From Enterococcus villorum (GTDB lineage: Bacteria; Bacillota; Bacilli; Lactobacillales; Enterococcaceae), in the NCBI RefSeq assembly GCF_007990225.1, contig NZ_BJWF01000008.1, positions 1-64,000 of the forward strand: 64,000 nt of DNA, read 5' to 3'. Shown here piece by piece: positions 29,640 through 39,670 of this stretch. Numbering within the stretch: the first letter of the stretch is position 1; every line of letters begins with the position of its first letter. The notes beneath the pieces were generated by a model. The model saw only the letters and a program-made list of their open reading frames with translations. It was not told where the DNA came from and did no database searches. A program made the position numbers and the translations under genes.

Positions 29640-30990
29640 AAAAAAAGTCGTTGAGCTATTAGATTTTACTTAATCAAGAAGCCAGTAGAAAAATGTTCGA
29701 TCTGTTCACGATTAGGTAAATATCTTTTTTTATTATGCATCTATGGAGCGTAGAAAAATTGTTCAATACATCTGATAATCTCTTGTATTTCTACGTACTT
29801 TCTCTCTCACTAAACATCATTGTTACCTTTATCAAACTTGATAAGATCCCATTCTTATAAATTGTGATCATCAATGATTGAAACAGTTTTATTTTTCTAA
29901 AAAAGAATAATCACTCGTAATTTCTAACAGGTACATTTTTTTGTTACCAATGAACAATACTCTATCTTTAATAATGTATACCTCTCATTTACTTATCAAA
30001 AATCACTGTTTTTTTGACGGGAATGAAAGGTTTTCCTTCCTGTATTTTCGCTTTAGCTACAAAAATACTTCACGATCTAACAAACAGCTAAGCTAGTTGC
30101 CACTTCTTCTTTCAAACAAAGCACTAATCAAAAAGGAAGGACGAAGCGCTTCTTTAAATGATCATGTCACGATAGGATAGAAAGGACTTCCCCCAAAGTT
30201 CTCCTTTTCCATTCATACGATACGAATCAATCGGTTGTTGCTATTGTCTCTGCATGTAAAAGCTAGTCTGGTATGCAAGCTATTCCCCAATTGATTTTTC
30301 TCTTACTTTATCCTACTATTTTATGATTGATGTTCCTCACTCTATTGAATCTGTCGTTCATGGTCTAATCATCTTTATGTATATTTGCACGGTTTCCAGA
30401 TACTATCTATGTTTTTTCGATTCAAAGAACATTCGAAAAATGGTCTCATCTTCACTTTTATGCTGAAAGTTTTCTCGATTATGACAACAATTGATGCTTT
30501 AGATAGAAGATGAAGATATTTACAGGTTTCACCTTCTAAAGTTATGTTTACTAATTATGGGTTTAAAATGTACAGATACACTCTTTTCTTTCTCATTATC
30601 TCCCCCTTTAATTGTCAGGTTTTATATGAATAAAACCTTTCTAATTAAAATTATGCCATAAAAAAATAGTACAATCAAGAACATTCAAGTTATTTTTTAA
30701 ACATGAAAAATAATAGCACTATCTTTTCATTACAAAAACAACTTTTTATATAGCGTTTTTATTGAAAAAAACATTATAAATCAGATGATAAAATCTATTA
30801 CAAAAAATTAAATCACATTGTTTATGTTATTTAAAAATACATTTCCTTATAATTTATGTGAAAGAAAAAGTATTATAATCTTCCTTTTCTGTCTGTCGAT
30901 AACCTAGGCTGTCGATCGAGAGGTAATAAAATAATTTTTGATATTAAGGACTATTTAAGTCGAAATACAAAGATACCTTTTTCTCGTATT
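29640..30990. other. 1.35 kb region without a recognisable gene
   Basis: Stops interrupt all frames. On the minus strand two adjacent short frames (about 29993-30070, reading KIQEGKPFIPVKKTVIFDK then stop, and about 29892-29985) look more protein-like than the rest, which could be remains of a decayed gene. The support is weak. The 30600-30990 part is very A/T-rich and probably holds the helD promoter. Confidence 0.3.
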
Positions 30991-31041
30991 TTGTGCTATA
31001 CTTTTAATTCGTTATTTACGGCGGAAGGAGTAATAGACGTA

Positions 31042-33321
31042 ATGAATGAAAGACAACAAGAACAACATCACGTGGAAGAAACGATCCATATGATCCAGCT
31101 TGAACAAAAACTACTGAATAAAAAACAACAATCACTCTCACAAGAAATGCAGGATTCTACAAAAGATACCGCAAATCATACAATTAGAATCGGTTCAAAT
31201 GAATCTTTTTATGAATCTGCTGTGGAATACCGCCAACACGAGCAAGAATTGCTCTTAAAATACCATACTTTGGAAGCCCAACAAAAACGTCTACAAACGT
31301 TAGAAGTCATGAAAGGTAGCCCTTACTTTGCACGTATTGATTTTAAAGAAGAAGCAGAAAAAGAAACCCTTTATTTAGGTATTTCTTCTTTAAGAAATGT
31401 ATCAGAAGAAACAATTGTTATTGATTGGCGTGCACCTATCGCTAATCTTTACTATGAAGGCGAAATCGGTCCTGCTTTTTATGAAAAGGAGACTGAAAAA
31501 ATCAATGTTGAACTTTTATTAAAACGTCAGTTCAAAATTCTAGAAGGAAAAATAGTTTCGATGGTTGATACTTCTGAAATTATCAATGATGATTTTTTAT
31601 TGGAGATTTTAGATGATGCGTCAAGTGCGCATATGAAAAACATTGTTTCTACGATCCAAAAAGCGCAAAATGAGATTATCCGAGATACAAAAAGCAAAGT
31701 AATGTTAATTGAAGGCATCGCTGGTAGTGGCAAAACTTCTGCCTTATTGCAACGGATTGCTTTTTTACTTTATCACAATCGTAAATGGTTGGCATCTGAA
31801 AATGTTTTACTCTTTTCCCCCAACCATCTTTTTTCTGACTATATTTCTACTGTTTTACCATCGTTAGGCGAAAGCGGCGTTCCTACACAAACGTTTAAAA
31901 ACTACTTAGAGCAATTACTGCCTGAATTTTCTTTATTAGAAGAAGAACAACAAGAAATTGGCTTTTTAACTGGAGAAAAAGACCCCATCCAAACGTTCAA
32001 GAACAGTTTACAGCTGATTGCTCATGTGGATGCTTATATTGATAACATTACAAGCTTTGGTCCCTTATTTAGAGAGATGAAAATTAATGGTCGGACCATT
32101 CTATCAAAAGATGCTATTCGCAAATGGTACCAAGAAACGAATGAACTCTTACCGTTACATCAAAGGCTTTCTCTTTTGCAAACCAAACTATTAAAAAAAT
32201 TAGGCGGACTACAAAAAGATGAAACACGTCAAAAATGGGTAAAAGAGTTAGCTGAAGAACAACTACAGGAATTATATGCAACTGATCCTAATTTGGAATA
32301 TACAGAACAAAAGGAACAGTCTTTACGTAAAAAATTAGCTAATCAAATTGTTAAAAAAAGATTTCGTCGAATCAATCGCGGCATCAACAACTATCAATTT
32401 GTTAATATGACAAAACAATACCTTCATTTTTTACAAACAGTCCCAGCTGCACTACTATCTAAAAATGGAATTAATGACACTCTTTGGAAAAATCATTTGG
32501 GATTCCTAAAAGAAAAACTTCGTGAACGAAAATTACGTCAAGAAGATGCTGTTTTATTTTTCTTATTAATGCGACGGATTTATCCCATCACAGTGATGCA
32601 AAAAGCACGCTATATTTTTGTGGATGAGATGCAAGATTTCTCACCTGCACAAGTCGCCTTATTACGAGCGATTTATCCAAAAGCAAACTTAACTTTCTGT
32701 GGAGACTTAAATCAAAATGTCTTTGGTAATGAAACAATCACTGATTCTTTGGAGCAGTTATTCAAAGAAGAAGCAGTTACTCACTTTCAATTAACCACAA
32801 GCTATCGTTCAACAAAAGAAATCACTGACTTTGCCAATCACTTTTTAACTAAAGAAAATCAAGTAGAAACGACAGCTCGAAAAGGAGATCTTCCTTTAAT
32901 CATCAAAGGAACTTCTCTAAAAAGTAGATTAGATTGGTTAAGCTCATCCCTTGAAATGAGCCAAGAAAAAACACGTTATTGGCGTACAGCAATCATTGCA
33001 AAAACACAAACAGAATGTGAAGAATTGTATGCCCAACTGCCAGATCACTTAAAGGAACGTATCCAGCTGATTTCAGATGAAACAGATTTTATGAAACGCC
33101 AAATTGTTCTTTTGCCGGCATTCTTAGCCAAAGGACTTGAATTTGATCGTGTTTTCTTGTGGAATATCAATGACATGAATTTTTCTTCCAAACAAGATAA
33201 ATTGGTTCTTTACACGATGTGTACGCGAGCAATGCATGAACTTGCCTTAATTACTTCTGAAACAAAAAGCCACTTACTCGATACAATTGATCCTACCTTT
33301 TATAAAAAAAATACTTTATAA
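31042..33321 (+). CDS. helD: HelD-like RNA polymerase-associated SF1 helicase
   Basis: This protein of about 759 residues is related to UvrD/Rep helicases. HelD binds RNA polymerase and uses ATP to release stalled or nucleic-acid-bound enzyme. The N-terminal 80 residues are charged and coiled-coil-like, the arm that enters the polymerase channel in known structures. Walker A is IAGSGKTSALLQR (near 230) and Walker B lies in IFVDEMQDFSPAQ (near 530). Later motifs include TTSYRSTKEI and a C-terminal UvrD_C_2-like part with LAKGLEFDRV. The ATG at 31042 follows GGAAGGAG, somewhat far (about 11 nt). It is a single gene. Confidence 0.88.
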   Translation: MNERQQEQHHVEETIHMIQLEQKLLNKKQQSLSQEMQDSTKDTANHTIRIGSNESFYESAVEYRQHEQELLLKYHTLEAQQKRLQTLEVMKGSPYFARIDFKEEAEKETLYLGISSLRNVSEETIVIDWRAPIANLYYEGEIGPAFYEKETEKINVELLLKRQFKILEGKIVSMVDTSEIINDDFLLEILDDASSAHMKNIVSTIQKAQNEIIRDTKSKVMLIEGIAGSGKTSALLQRIAFLLYHNRKWLASENVLLFSPNHLFSDYISTVLPSLGESGVPTQTFKNYLEQLLPEFSLLEEEQQEIGFLTGEKDPIQTFKNSLQLIAHVDAYIDNITSFGPLFREMKINGRTILSKDAIRKWYQETNELLPLHQRLSLLQTKLLKKLGGLQKDETRQKWVKELAEEQLQELYATDPNLEYTEQKEQSLRKKLANQIVKKRFRRINRGINNYQFVNMTKQYLHFLQTVPAALLSKNGINDTLWKNHLGFLKEKLRERKLRQEDAVLFFLLMRRIYPITVMQKARYIFVDEMQDFSPAQVALLRAIYPKANLTFCGDLNQNVFGNETITDSLEQLFKEEAVTHFQLTTSYRSTKEITDFANHFLTKENQVETTARKGDLPLIIKGTSLKSRLDWLSSSLEMSQEKTRYWRTAIIAKTQTECEELYAQLPDHLKERIQLISDETDFMKRQIVLLPAFLAKGLEFDRVFLWNINDMNFSSKQDKLVLYTMCTRAMHELALITSETKSHLLDTIDPTFYKKNTL

Positions 33322-33326
33322 AACGA

Positions 33327-33382
33327 CACTAAGCCTGAGTATCACAAAACAAACGTATGTTTTGTGATACTCAGGCTTAGTG
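33327..33382. terminator. 25-bp perfect inverted repeat between convergent genes
   Basis: Positions 33327-33351 are the exact reverse complement of 33358-33382, with a 6-nt loop. The repeat lies 5 nt after the helD stop and before the convergent orphan gene. No U run of note follows on either strand, so it may stall both transcripts rather than act as a standard intrinsic terminator. Confidence 0.75.
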
Positions 33383-33399
33383 ATTTATTGTTCCATCCT

Positions 33400-34038
33400 T
33401 TACACAAATAATTCCGTGTCTGGGTATTTTAATTTTACTAATGAAAGGATCATCCGCAATTCTTCCATGTTTTCAGGATATTCAGGATCAAATATCTTAC
33501 TATGGCGCCCGATCCCACCGTTGTCAATCAATCGATAAATTCGATTCCACTCAATAAATTGTTCAATGGATTGGAAATTACTGATTGGATAACCCCCACT
33601 ATCAAGTATTTCTGATACACGAAAAGCTAAATAAGCACTATCAATTACCTTTGCTTTTTTAGGATCGTACTTTTTATTCTTTTCAATTAAAATTTTTTCT
33701 GGTTGATGTTTTAAGCTCCATTCTAATAAGCGAAAGAAAGCTTCCATGCGATAATTTTCTTCAAATAATCGAAAAGCTGAGTCTGAACGACGAAAAAGCA
33801 GAGGAATCAAATAATTTTTTTTGTAAATCAACATGGGCGCGCGATCAACCATACATTCAAGATAACGATTGAGGTAACCAGTTCCGACATAGTTGCCTAA
33901 ACGATAACCTTCTACACCAAAATGTGCATATTTTTGTGCTAATTTGGAACAATCTGTGACATTAACAGCTAATTCTTCTATCTTTTGGTAACCGCTTAAA
34001 ATACGCTCAAAAGGCTCTAAACTAATTTTTGCTTCCAT
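33400..34038 (-). CDS. Hypothetical protein
   Basis: I do not recognise this 212-residue protein. It has no signal peptide or membrane helix and is rich in aromatic and charged residues (for example YRLGNYVGTGYLNRYLECM and FRLFEENYRMEAFFRLLEW). That suggests a soluble, mostly helical protein. The start ATG has GGCGGGG upstream. It is a lone gene convergent with helD and behind the GH25 gene. Codon use does not stand out from its neighbours. No function is proposed. Confidence 0.6.
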   Translation of the reverse strand: MEAKISLEPFERILSGYQKIEELAVNVTDCSKLAQKYAHFGVEGYRLGNYVGTGYLNRYLECMVDRAPMLIYKKNYLIPLLFRRSDSAFRLFEENYRMEAFFRLLEWSLKHQPEKILIEKNKKYDPKKAKVIDSAYLAFRVSEILDSGGYPISNFQSIEQFIEWNRIYRLIDNGGIGRHSKIFDPEYPENMEELRMILSLVKLKYPDTELFV

Positions 34039-34529
34039 AATTTTCCCCGCCTATATCCACATTACTCTATATCATTTTTCCAATAATACCTCTCTTTCAA
34101 TAATAACATAGGAACAATTAGAATAGAAAAAAAATCTATTAAAAAACTGTTTTTTCAGTTGTTCATGAGATAAGAAACAATCACATTTAATTTAAAATTA
34201 TTGTTATTAAATTGTCACTTAGTAAATGATCATCATATAATCAATAAAATTGATGCGAAAAATGAGGAAGTACATTCATTCTATTTAGTGGTGGATGGGA
34301 CCTCAAATATTTTTAGAGTTTTCTTGTGAACATTTTGCTGACTGAGCGCCATTGATGTAATTTTTATTGAAATGAAATTACTTGTTTTCAATTTAGTTTT
34401 TATAGCTGTTTGCATACATTTATTCTCTCTAGAAATAATAGAAACATCGTAACTTTTATTTTTAAAGATTTCTGAAAAGTACAGAGTGGTTAACAAAAAC
34501 ACTCGAAAATCTTTTATCTTTAAATCTGG
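34039..34529. other. Intergenic region with a doubtful small frame
   Basis: A minus-strand frame at 34281-34502 could give 73 residues ending KKTLKIFEVPSTTK. It has no convincing ribosome site and no family I recognise. The rest is A/T-rich with no clear structure. Confidence 0.35.
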
Positions 34530-35681
34530 TCATTTATTTAATAATGTTTCTTTCACAATGAGACTTTCTAATAATTTTCTATTAGCAGAAGAAGTACCTG
34601 GTTTTCCTGATACTTCAAACACTTCAATTTTTTGTCCTTTTTTTCCAGAAAAATGTCGTCTTATTCGCTGACTATTGTCGTTCATACTCTCTCTAAAAGA
34701 GTAATAGTTTTTTCCTTGATATGTTTCCATAAAATATTTTCCATCAACATAAACGATAAAGCGCTTGTTTCCATTAAAATCTTCCGTGGCTAAATTTAAA
34801 TAAACATACGGCGTAGCATTTCGGACTCCGTATGACAATAGTTGGGGCTTTGTTTCATTGACAAAGCGCCCTAAATAATCTGTACTGATATCAAATACTC
34901 GTTCACTAAATTCAGGAAAGTATAAATCGCTTGCCCATTGCCAAGCAGCTTTATCTGTGTGTAATAAATGATCATCAGATGGATTATATGGCCATTGAGC
35001 AACCCAACAATTTTCTTTTCCTAATCTTTGAGTATCTAACTTTCCATCCGTAAACCATGAGGCATTGGAATAGTGTATAACATTCGGATAACCTACTTGT
35101 TGAAACACTTCTTGAAAAGTAAGCGCATTGTCTGTTACTTTATCTAGATTCATCTTTGGGTTTTCACTGTCATTTACAATGACTGTATCAAATGGTAAAT
35201 TTAACTCGTTCATATAGGCCAATAAAAAGTTGGCTTCGTCTTTAGTATCTTCTCCCTCATTGAACCAAGCATAATGATAAACACTCACCTTTAAACCAGC
35301 CTTTTTCGCATGTTTAATTTGTTCAGGTGCAAGCGGATTTCGATAAGAATCACCTTCTGTTAGTTTCACAACAACGCCTCTGACACCATATTTTTTCATC
35401 GTTTGATACTCTTCTACTGTTGGAACGCCATTATGTGAAGAGACATCAATAAAGTCTTTGGCTGGACGATTTGCTTCTGCTGCCGAAATGCCATTATTTG
35501 CTTCTAATGAACGTTTTTGTAACAGATTTCTTTTTTTAATTGAGTCACCTAACGTATGTTGGTTATTCTCCGTAATCGTTTCTTTTGTCATTTCAGCACT
35601 TACATGATGATTCGTGACGAACAGACAAAATAATAATCCTACTATACAATAAAAATAAACTGATACACTTCCTTTTTTCAT
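34530..35681 (-). CDS. Secreted GH25-family muramidase
   Basis: This 383-residue exported protein has a signal peptide (about 1-29, ending HHVSA), a linker, then a glycoside hydrolase 25 domain (about 75-275) that would cut muramic acid-glucosamine bonds in peptidoglycan. Active-site features are FIDVSSHNG, VVVKLTEG, VYHYAWF and an acidic pair in VNDSE, where most members have DxE after a hydrophobic strand. The C-terminal 100 residues (from about 285) do not look like LysM, SH3 or choline-binding repeats. The ATG follows AAAGGAGTG. It is a lone gene; no holin or prophage genes are nearby, so a housekeeping or secreted lysozyme is likelier than a phage enzyme. Confidence 0.82.
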   Translation of the reverse strand: MKKGSVSVYFYCIVGLLFCLFVTNHHVSAEMTKETITENNQHTLGDSIKKRNLLQKRSLEANNGISAAEANRPAKDFIDVSSHNGVPTVEEYQTMKKYGVRGVVVKLTEGDSYRNPLAPEQIKHAKKAGLKVSVYHYAWFNEGEDTKDEANFLLAYMNELNLPFDTVIVNDSENPKMNLDKVTDNALTFQEVFQQVGYPNVIHYSNASWFTDGKLDTQRLGKENCWVAQWPYNPSDDHLLHTDKAAWQWASDLYFPEFSERVFDISTDYLGRFVNETKPQLLSYGVRNATPYVYLNLATEDFNGNKRFIVYVDGKYFMETYQGKNYYSFRESMNDNSQRIRRHFSGKKGQKIEVFEVSGKPGTSSANRKLLESLIVKETLLNK

Positions 35682-36199
35682 TCAATCACTCCTTTTGTGC
35701 TATTGATCATACTTCATTATCCTAGCTTTAACCGGAAATTTAACCAGTGTTATCGCTAGTTTATACAACCACCTTTATGTATACCAGAACTGGCTAAATC
35801 TCCTCTCTATGTCGTTTGATTGTCATAAGCATTTCTATCGTTTGCCATAGCCTCATTTATCCTTCTTTTTAAAAGGTCAATGGGTGATAGCTAATTGTTG
35901 TTCTTAATGTCGTATGATGTCTCACATTATAAATAAATAACAACAGTAATTACTAAAAATATCCTAAAAGAACGTTTTGAGTTCATTTATGTCACTTTAT
36001 TTATTCAAAAGTAGTTTTTAGCAGAAGCAAATCATATCTAGACATCCCTGTTGCAATAATTTGTAAGAAAGCCAAGAAGAAACTTTGATGAGGAATTATT
36101 TCTTATTGACGTGATCTATTCATTTCTCAGATAGACGAAGAAAATAGTCCTTGTTCTGCCGTTTTCTGCGTGACTATAGTTTACTCACATACAAAAAAT
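35682..36199. other. 520-bp intergenic region upstream of the GH25 gene
   Basis: No open frame of note, no repeats and no recognised RNA motif. It presumably carries the GH25 promoter. Confidence 0.5.
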
Positions 36200-36239
36200 A
36201 GCATTCATCCCCCATTTGCTAGAGCGGGGGATGAATGCT
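36200..36239 (-). terminator. Terminator of yebC
   Basis: A 14-bp perfect stem, AGCATTCATCCCCC (36200-36213) with GGGGGATGAATGCT (36226-36239), is followed on the minus strand by a U-rich run (36192-36199). Confidence 0.88.
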
Positions 36240-36272
36240 TGAATAAAGTTGACTATTCAATCAAATGAATGA

Positions 36273-36992
36273 CTAGTCTTCTAAAGCCACATTATGGAAA
36301 ACATGCTGAACGTCTTCAAGGTCTTCCAATGCATCAATCATTTTTTCAAATGTTTCTTGGTCTTCTGGTGAAAGCGTTACTTCATTTTGAGGAATCATTT
36401 GGATTTCAGCAATTGAAAAATCAGTGATTCCTTTTTCTTTTAATGCTTCTTGGATACTGTGGAAATCAGCGACTTCACCGTAAACAATGATTTGTCCATC
36501 TTCTTCCATGACATCGCGGACATCAATCTCTTTATCCATTAAGTATTCAAGAATTTCATCTGCATCTTCTCCAGCAAAACCGAAAATGGCAGTATTATCG
36601 AACATATAAGAAACTGCTCCAGAAACGCCCATATTTCCGCCATTTTTACCAAAAGCTGCACGTACATCAGCGGCTGTACGGTTCACATTGTTTGTTAACG
36701 TGTCAACAATAACCATTGAACCATTTGGTCCAAAGCCTTCATAACGTAATTCAGAGTATGTCTCATCCCCTGCACCTTTTGCTTTTTCAATCGCACGATC
36801 AATAATATGTTTAGGTACGTTGTAAGTTTTAGCGCGTTCAATGACGAAACGTAGTTTTTGGTTAGCGTGTGGGTCTGGATCACCTGATTTTGCTGCTGCA
36901 TAAATTTCGATTCCGAATTTAGCATAAACTCGGCTATTATTTGCATCTTTTGCTGTTTTTTTAGCTACGATGTTTGCCCATTTACGTCCCAT
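36273..36992 (-). CDS. yebC: YebC/PmpR/TACO1-family protein
   Basis: This 239-residue cytoplasmic protein has a basic N-terminal domain ([20 protein letters not shown]) and the conserved [19 protein letters not shown] stretch near 85, then two alpha/beta domains. It was long annotated as a transcription regulator. Related proteins act on translation, helping ribosomes through difficult proline-containing stretches. Which applies here is not shown by the sequence. The ATG at 36992 is 5-6 nt after a weak GTGAG site. Confidence 0.9.
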   Translation of the reverse strand: MGRKWANIVAKKTAKDANNSRVYAKFGIEIYAAAKSGDPDPHANQKLRFVIERAKTYNVPKHIIDRAIEKAKGAGDETYSELRYEGFGPNGSMVIVDTLTNNVNRTAADVRAAFGKNGGNMGVSGAVSYMFDNTAIFGFAGEDADEILEYLMDKEIDVRDVMEEDGQIIVYGEVADFHSIQEALKEKGITDFSIAEIQMIPQNEVTLSPEDQETFEKMIDALEDLEDVQHVFHNVALED

Positions 36993-37117
36993 ATTCTCAC
37001 TTCGCTTTCTAATTTAATTGTTCTTTTCTGATTGTGGTTAAGTACAAAAACGTCCTGTTCCATTATACTTGTGAATGTGGATTCTGTGAAGTATTTTTTC
37101 GACACTTTTGCTTTTCA

Positions 37118-38269
37118 TCAGTAGGAATAAGGTTTTCTGCCAAAATTCTGTTCAGGTATCTTTCCACCTAGTTGATAAATTTGATCACTTCGTACCATTA
37201 GATGGGCTATTTTTGCTTCTTTTTTGCCGATTTTTGAAAACAAAGGCAACTCTTTTTTTTCTTTTAAAAAGGATTGACCTGCTTTAGTAAATCCTAGTAC
37301 ATGGATGTATCTTTGAGTTTGTTGATCCAATAATTCTTCTTTTTGAATATTCAATAATACATAACATGCTAAGCGCTGGATTCTAGTCCAAGTATACCTT
37401 TTAGACTTAACTAAGGTCACAAATTCATGAAATGAAGCGGCTGATTTTGCTGCTGCCTGCATTCTAATTTCAAGACCTTCTGACATTTGGTAGATGTTTT
37501 TTAACTGTTCCAAATTAGAAGACAATAATTGATAGCGGAGAAAAGGCCAATAGTTCTCCCAAGTTTGCATTGGTTCTTCGCTTAATAACTTGGCCGTCGT
37601 TTCTGGCACAAAATCGTCTATTAAACGTTCTTCTCCTAATGCTTTGCGAATAGCAGTCGCACTAGCAATCGATTGATCCGTTAACGTTTCCTCATGATAG
37701 CCAGCGCTTTTCCTAGCAATTGGTACTAATTTCATCGGTTCTTGATAACTGGCATTTTCTTTTGCATAGCTTAGTCCTAAGATATGATTGGGCGAAGAAA
37801 AATCAAAAGTGAGTTCTGGATAAAGGTTTGTAAAAACATTCATCATTTTTTGAGGATAACTCATCGCTTGATCCGACAATTGTTGAAGTTCTTGTTGGAT
37901 CTTATGTTGGTTTTGTCGCACAAATATGCCAAAATCTTCATAGGCAAAAACTATTTTTTCTTCTGTTCCAAAACATAAATAGTTGCAATTGAGCATTTGT
38001 AAAAGCTGAACTGCTCCTTTAGCGAAGTAATCAGCGGATTGCACAGACCACTCTACTGGTAGTTCAACAACAAGATCTACGCCGTTATGAAGCGCAGATT
38101 TTGCTCTGGACCACTTGTCTAAAATTGCTGGTTCACCACGTTGCAAAAAATTACCACTCATAACTGCTACCATAAGATCTGCACCAGTTTGTTTCCTAGC
38201 CATCTCGGCGTGATAACGATGGCCATTGTGAAAAGGATTATATTCTACAATAATGCCACAAACGTTCAT
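37118..38269 (-). CDS. tmcAL: tRNA(Met) cytidine acetate ligase TmcAL (YlbM)
   Basis: This 383-residue nucleotidyltransferase-like enzyme acetylates the wobble cytidine of elongator tRNA-Met using acetate and ATP (family knowledge). The N-terminus GIIVEYNPFHNGHRYH holds the HxGH-type nucleotide-binding motif. Further support comes from GVDLVVELPVEWSVQSADYFAKGAV and SASAIRKAL-like SATAIRKALG near 205. The ATG follows GGAGG. It lies downstream of the methyltransferase gene, separated by 279 bp containing a repeat. Confidence 0.9.
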   Translation of the reverse strand: MNVCGIIVEYNPFHNGHRYHAEMARKQTGADLMVAVMSGNFLQRGEPAILDKWSRAKSALHNGVDLVVELPVEWSVQSADYFAKGAVQLLQMLNCNYLCFGTEEKIVFAYEDFGIFVRQNQHKIQQELQQLSDQAMSYPQKMMNVFTNLYPELTFDFSSPNHILGLSYAKENASYQEPMKLVPIARKSAGYHEETLTDQSIASATAIRKALGEERLIDDFVPETTAKLLSEEPMQTWENYWPFLRYQLLSSNLEQLKNIYQMSEGLEIRMQAAAKSAASFHEFVTLVKSKRYTWTRIQRLACYVLLNIQKEELLDQQTQRYIHVLGFTKAGQSFLKEKKELPLFSKIGKKEAKIAHLMVRSDQIYQLGGKIPEQNFGRKPYSY

Positions 38270-38461
38270 CGCTTTTCCTCCACTTATCTAAGTTTTATTG
38301 CACCAACTCTCTTGAGCCATCGTATGTCTGTTGAGTGATTAAGCTCATTTAATGGTCGGTTCAGCTCGTCAAAAAAATTGTTTTACTGAGATACTTCAAG
38401 TTTTTTTATCCTGATAGTTTAAAAAGAAATCTTTTTCTATACGGCATCATGCCTATAAAGT

Positions 38462-38540
38462 AAGCCCGAAAAATCAAAAACAAAAAGCTGTTTTCGAATT
38501 TTCGAGCTTAATTTTTGAAACAAAGCAACTCATTTTGCAT
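38462..38540 (-). repeat. Degenerate copy of the 3'-end hairpin repeat
   Basis: The minus-strand text contains TTTGTTTCAAAAATTAAG, then a hairpin around GAAAACAGCTTTTTGTTTT and a GGGCTTA end. It matches parts A-left and B of the repeat at 16853-17134 at lower identity. It lies 9 nt past the methyltransferase stop. Confidence 0.55.
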
Positions 38541-38548
38541 GGATGTTT

Positions 38549-39289
38549 TCATTCCTTATAGGCCACAAAGAAAAGCCGTTTTGTCTCTTCGTTTGGTTGC
38601 TCATCCGTAAAATCAGCAAAGGTTTCCACTCTAGCAAAACCACTATTTTCTAACATTCTAAAGTAGTTATCTAAAGAGTACGTCTGCTCTTGATGAAGTT
38701 CATCTTCACGAATGAATTTGCCAGGTTCTTGTGGATCTTCCACAAAAAAAGTTAAGAAATGTTCGATGCTATGCTTTTCTTTTCCTGGATAGCTATCCCA
38801 TAAAAAGGCAAAGTTTTCAGTTTGATAATGATAACTATATTCTGGAAAAACAGTCTCAATTTGATAAATGGAATGGACATCAAACAAAAAGCATCCATTT
38901 TCTTCTAACGCTTGATACACTTCATCAAATACTTGTTGCACCTCTTGTTCGTTCTTCATGTAACATAAAGAATCAGAAAAACAAGTGATCGCTTGATATT
39001 GACCAATTTCAGATAAATCAAGCATATTTCCTTCAACAAATTGAATCGCTGTTTGTTCTTCAAACGCACGTTGACTAGCAACCATCAGCATCTCTTCTGA
39101 AAGATCCAGCCCAGTTACATTGTATCCGTCTTTAGCAAAAGCCACTGCCAAAGCACCTGTCCCACAAGCGAGTTCTAAAATGTTCTTAGTACCACTTGGC
39201 AAATGACGTTTGGAAAAGTCCAACCATTGCTGGTATAACGTCTCATCCATCACTTCATCGTAGACAAAGGCAAAAGTTTCATAAGCCAT
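38549..39289 (-). CDS. Class I SAM-dependent methyltransferase (YqeM type)
   Basis: This 246-residue cytoplasmic methyltransferase has motif I NILELACGTGALAVAFA near 37, an acidic motif II in VTGLDLSEEML, and QAITCFSDSLCYM as post-motif. It sits at the end of the yqeG-to-rsfS operon, where B. subtilis has yqeM. The substrate is unknown. It starts 2 nt after the rsfS stop, so translation is probably coupled. Confidence 0.82.
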   Translation of the reverse strand: MAYETFAFVYDEVMDETLYQQWLDFSKRHLPSGTKNILELACGTGALAVAFAKDGYNVTGLDLSEEMLMVASQRAFEEQTAIQFVEGNMLDLSEIGQYQAITCFSDSLCYMKNEQEVQQVFDEVYQALEENGCFLFDVHSIYQIETVFPEYSYHYQTENFAFLWDSYPGKEKHSIEHFLTFFVEDPQEPGKFIREDELHQEQTYSLDNYFRMLENSGFARVETFADFTDEQPNEETKRLFFVAYKE

Positions 39290-39290
39290 A

Positions 39291-39650
39291 TTAATCTAAC
39301 CATTCATCTAGGTCGACAAGTGGTGCATCAGACCATAATTTTTCTAAGTTATAAAAACTTCTTTCAGGGGCGTGAAAAACATGGACGATCACATCGCCTA
39401 AATCAATCAAAATCCATTTTCCGCCTTCTTTTCCCTCGATACGTTTTACTTCAAACTTGTTTTCTTCTTCTTTTTCAATGATCTCTTCGGTAATGGCATG
39501 AAGTTGTCTTTCACTATTTGCCGAACAAATCATAAAATAGTCAGCTAATAAAGAAACTTTTCTTACATCTAAAGCGACAATGTCTTCTGCACGTTTAGAA
39601 TCGGCAGCTTTTACTGCGATTTTTAGTTGTTCTTTGCTATTGATGGTCAA
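39291..39650 (-). CDS. rsfS: Ribosomal silencing factor RsfS
   Basis: This protein of about 119 residues binds ribosomal protein uL14 and blocks joining of the 30S and 50S subunits under starvation. Typical stretches are KAADSKRAEDIVALDVR, ADYFMICSANSERQLHAI and WILIDLGDVIVHVF. No ATG is available. TTG at 39650 is the only common start but lies only 2 nt after AGGAGG, while an ATC two codons later has the ideal 8-nt spacing. The true start may therefore be unusual. Confidence 0.9.
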   Translation of the reverse strand: MTINSKEQLKIAVKAADSKRAEDIVALDVRKVSLLADYFMICSANSERQLHAITEEIIEKEEENKFEVKRIEGKEGGKWILIDLGDVIVHVFHAPERSFYNLEKLWSDAPLVDLDEWLD

Positions 39651-39670
39651 TTCCTCCTAATGAGTAGCCA

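Noticed and set aside
34281-34502. 73-residue minus-strand frame after the GH25 gene
   Set aside because: No good ribosome site and no recognisable content; kept only as a note in the intergenic entry.
34530-35681. Prophage remnant (endolysin)
   Set aside because: The muramidase has a classical signal peptide and no phage genes, integrase or attachment repeats are nearby.
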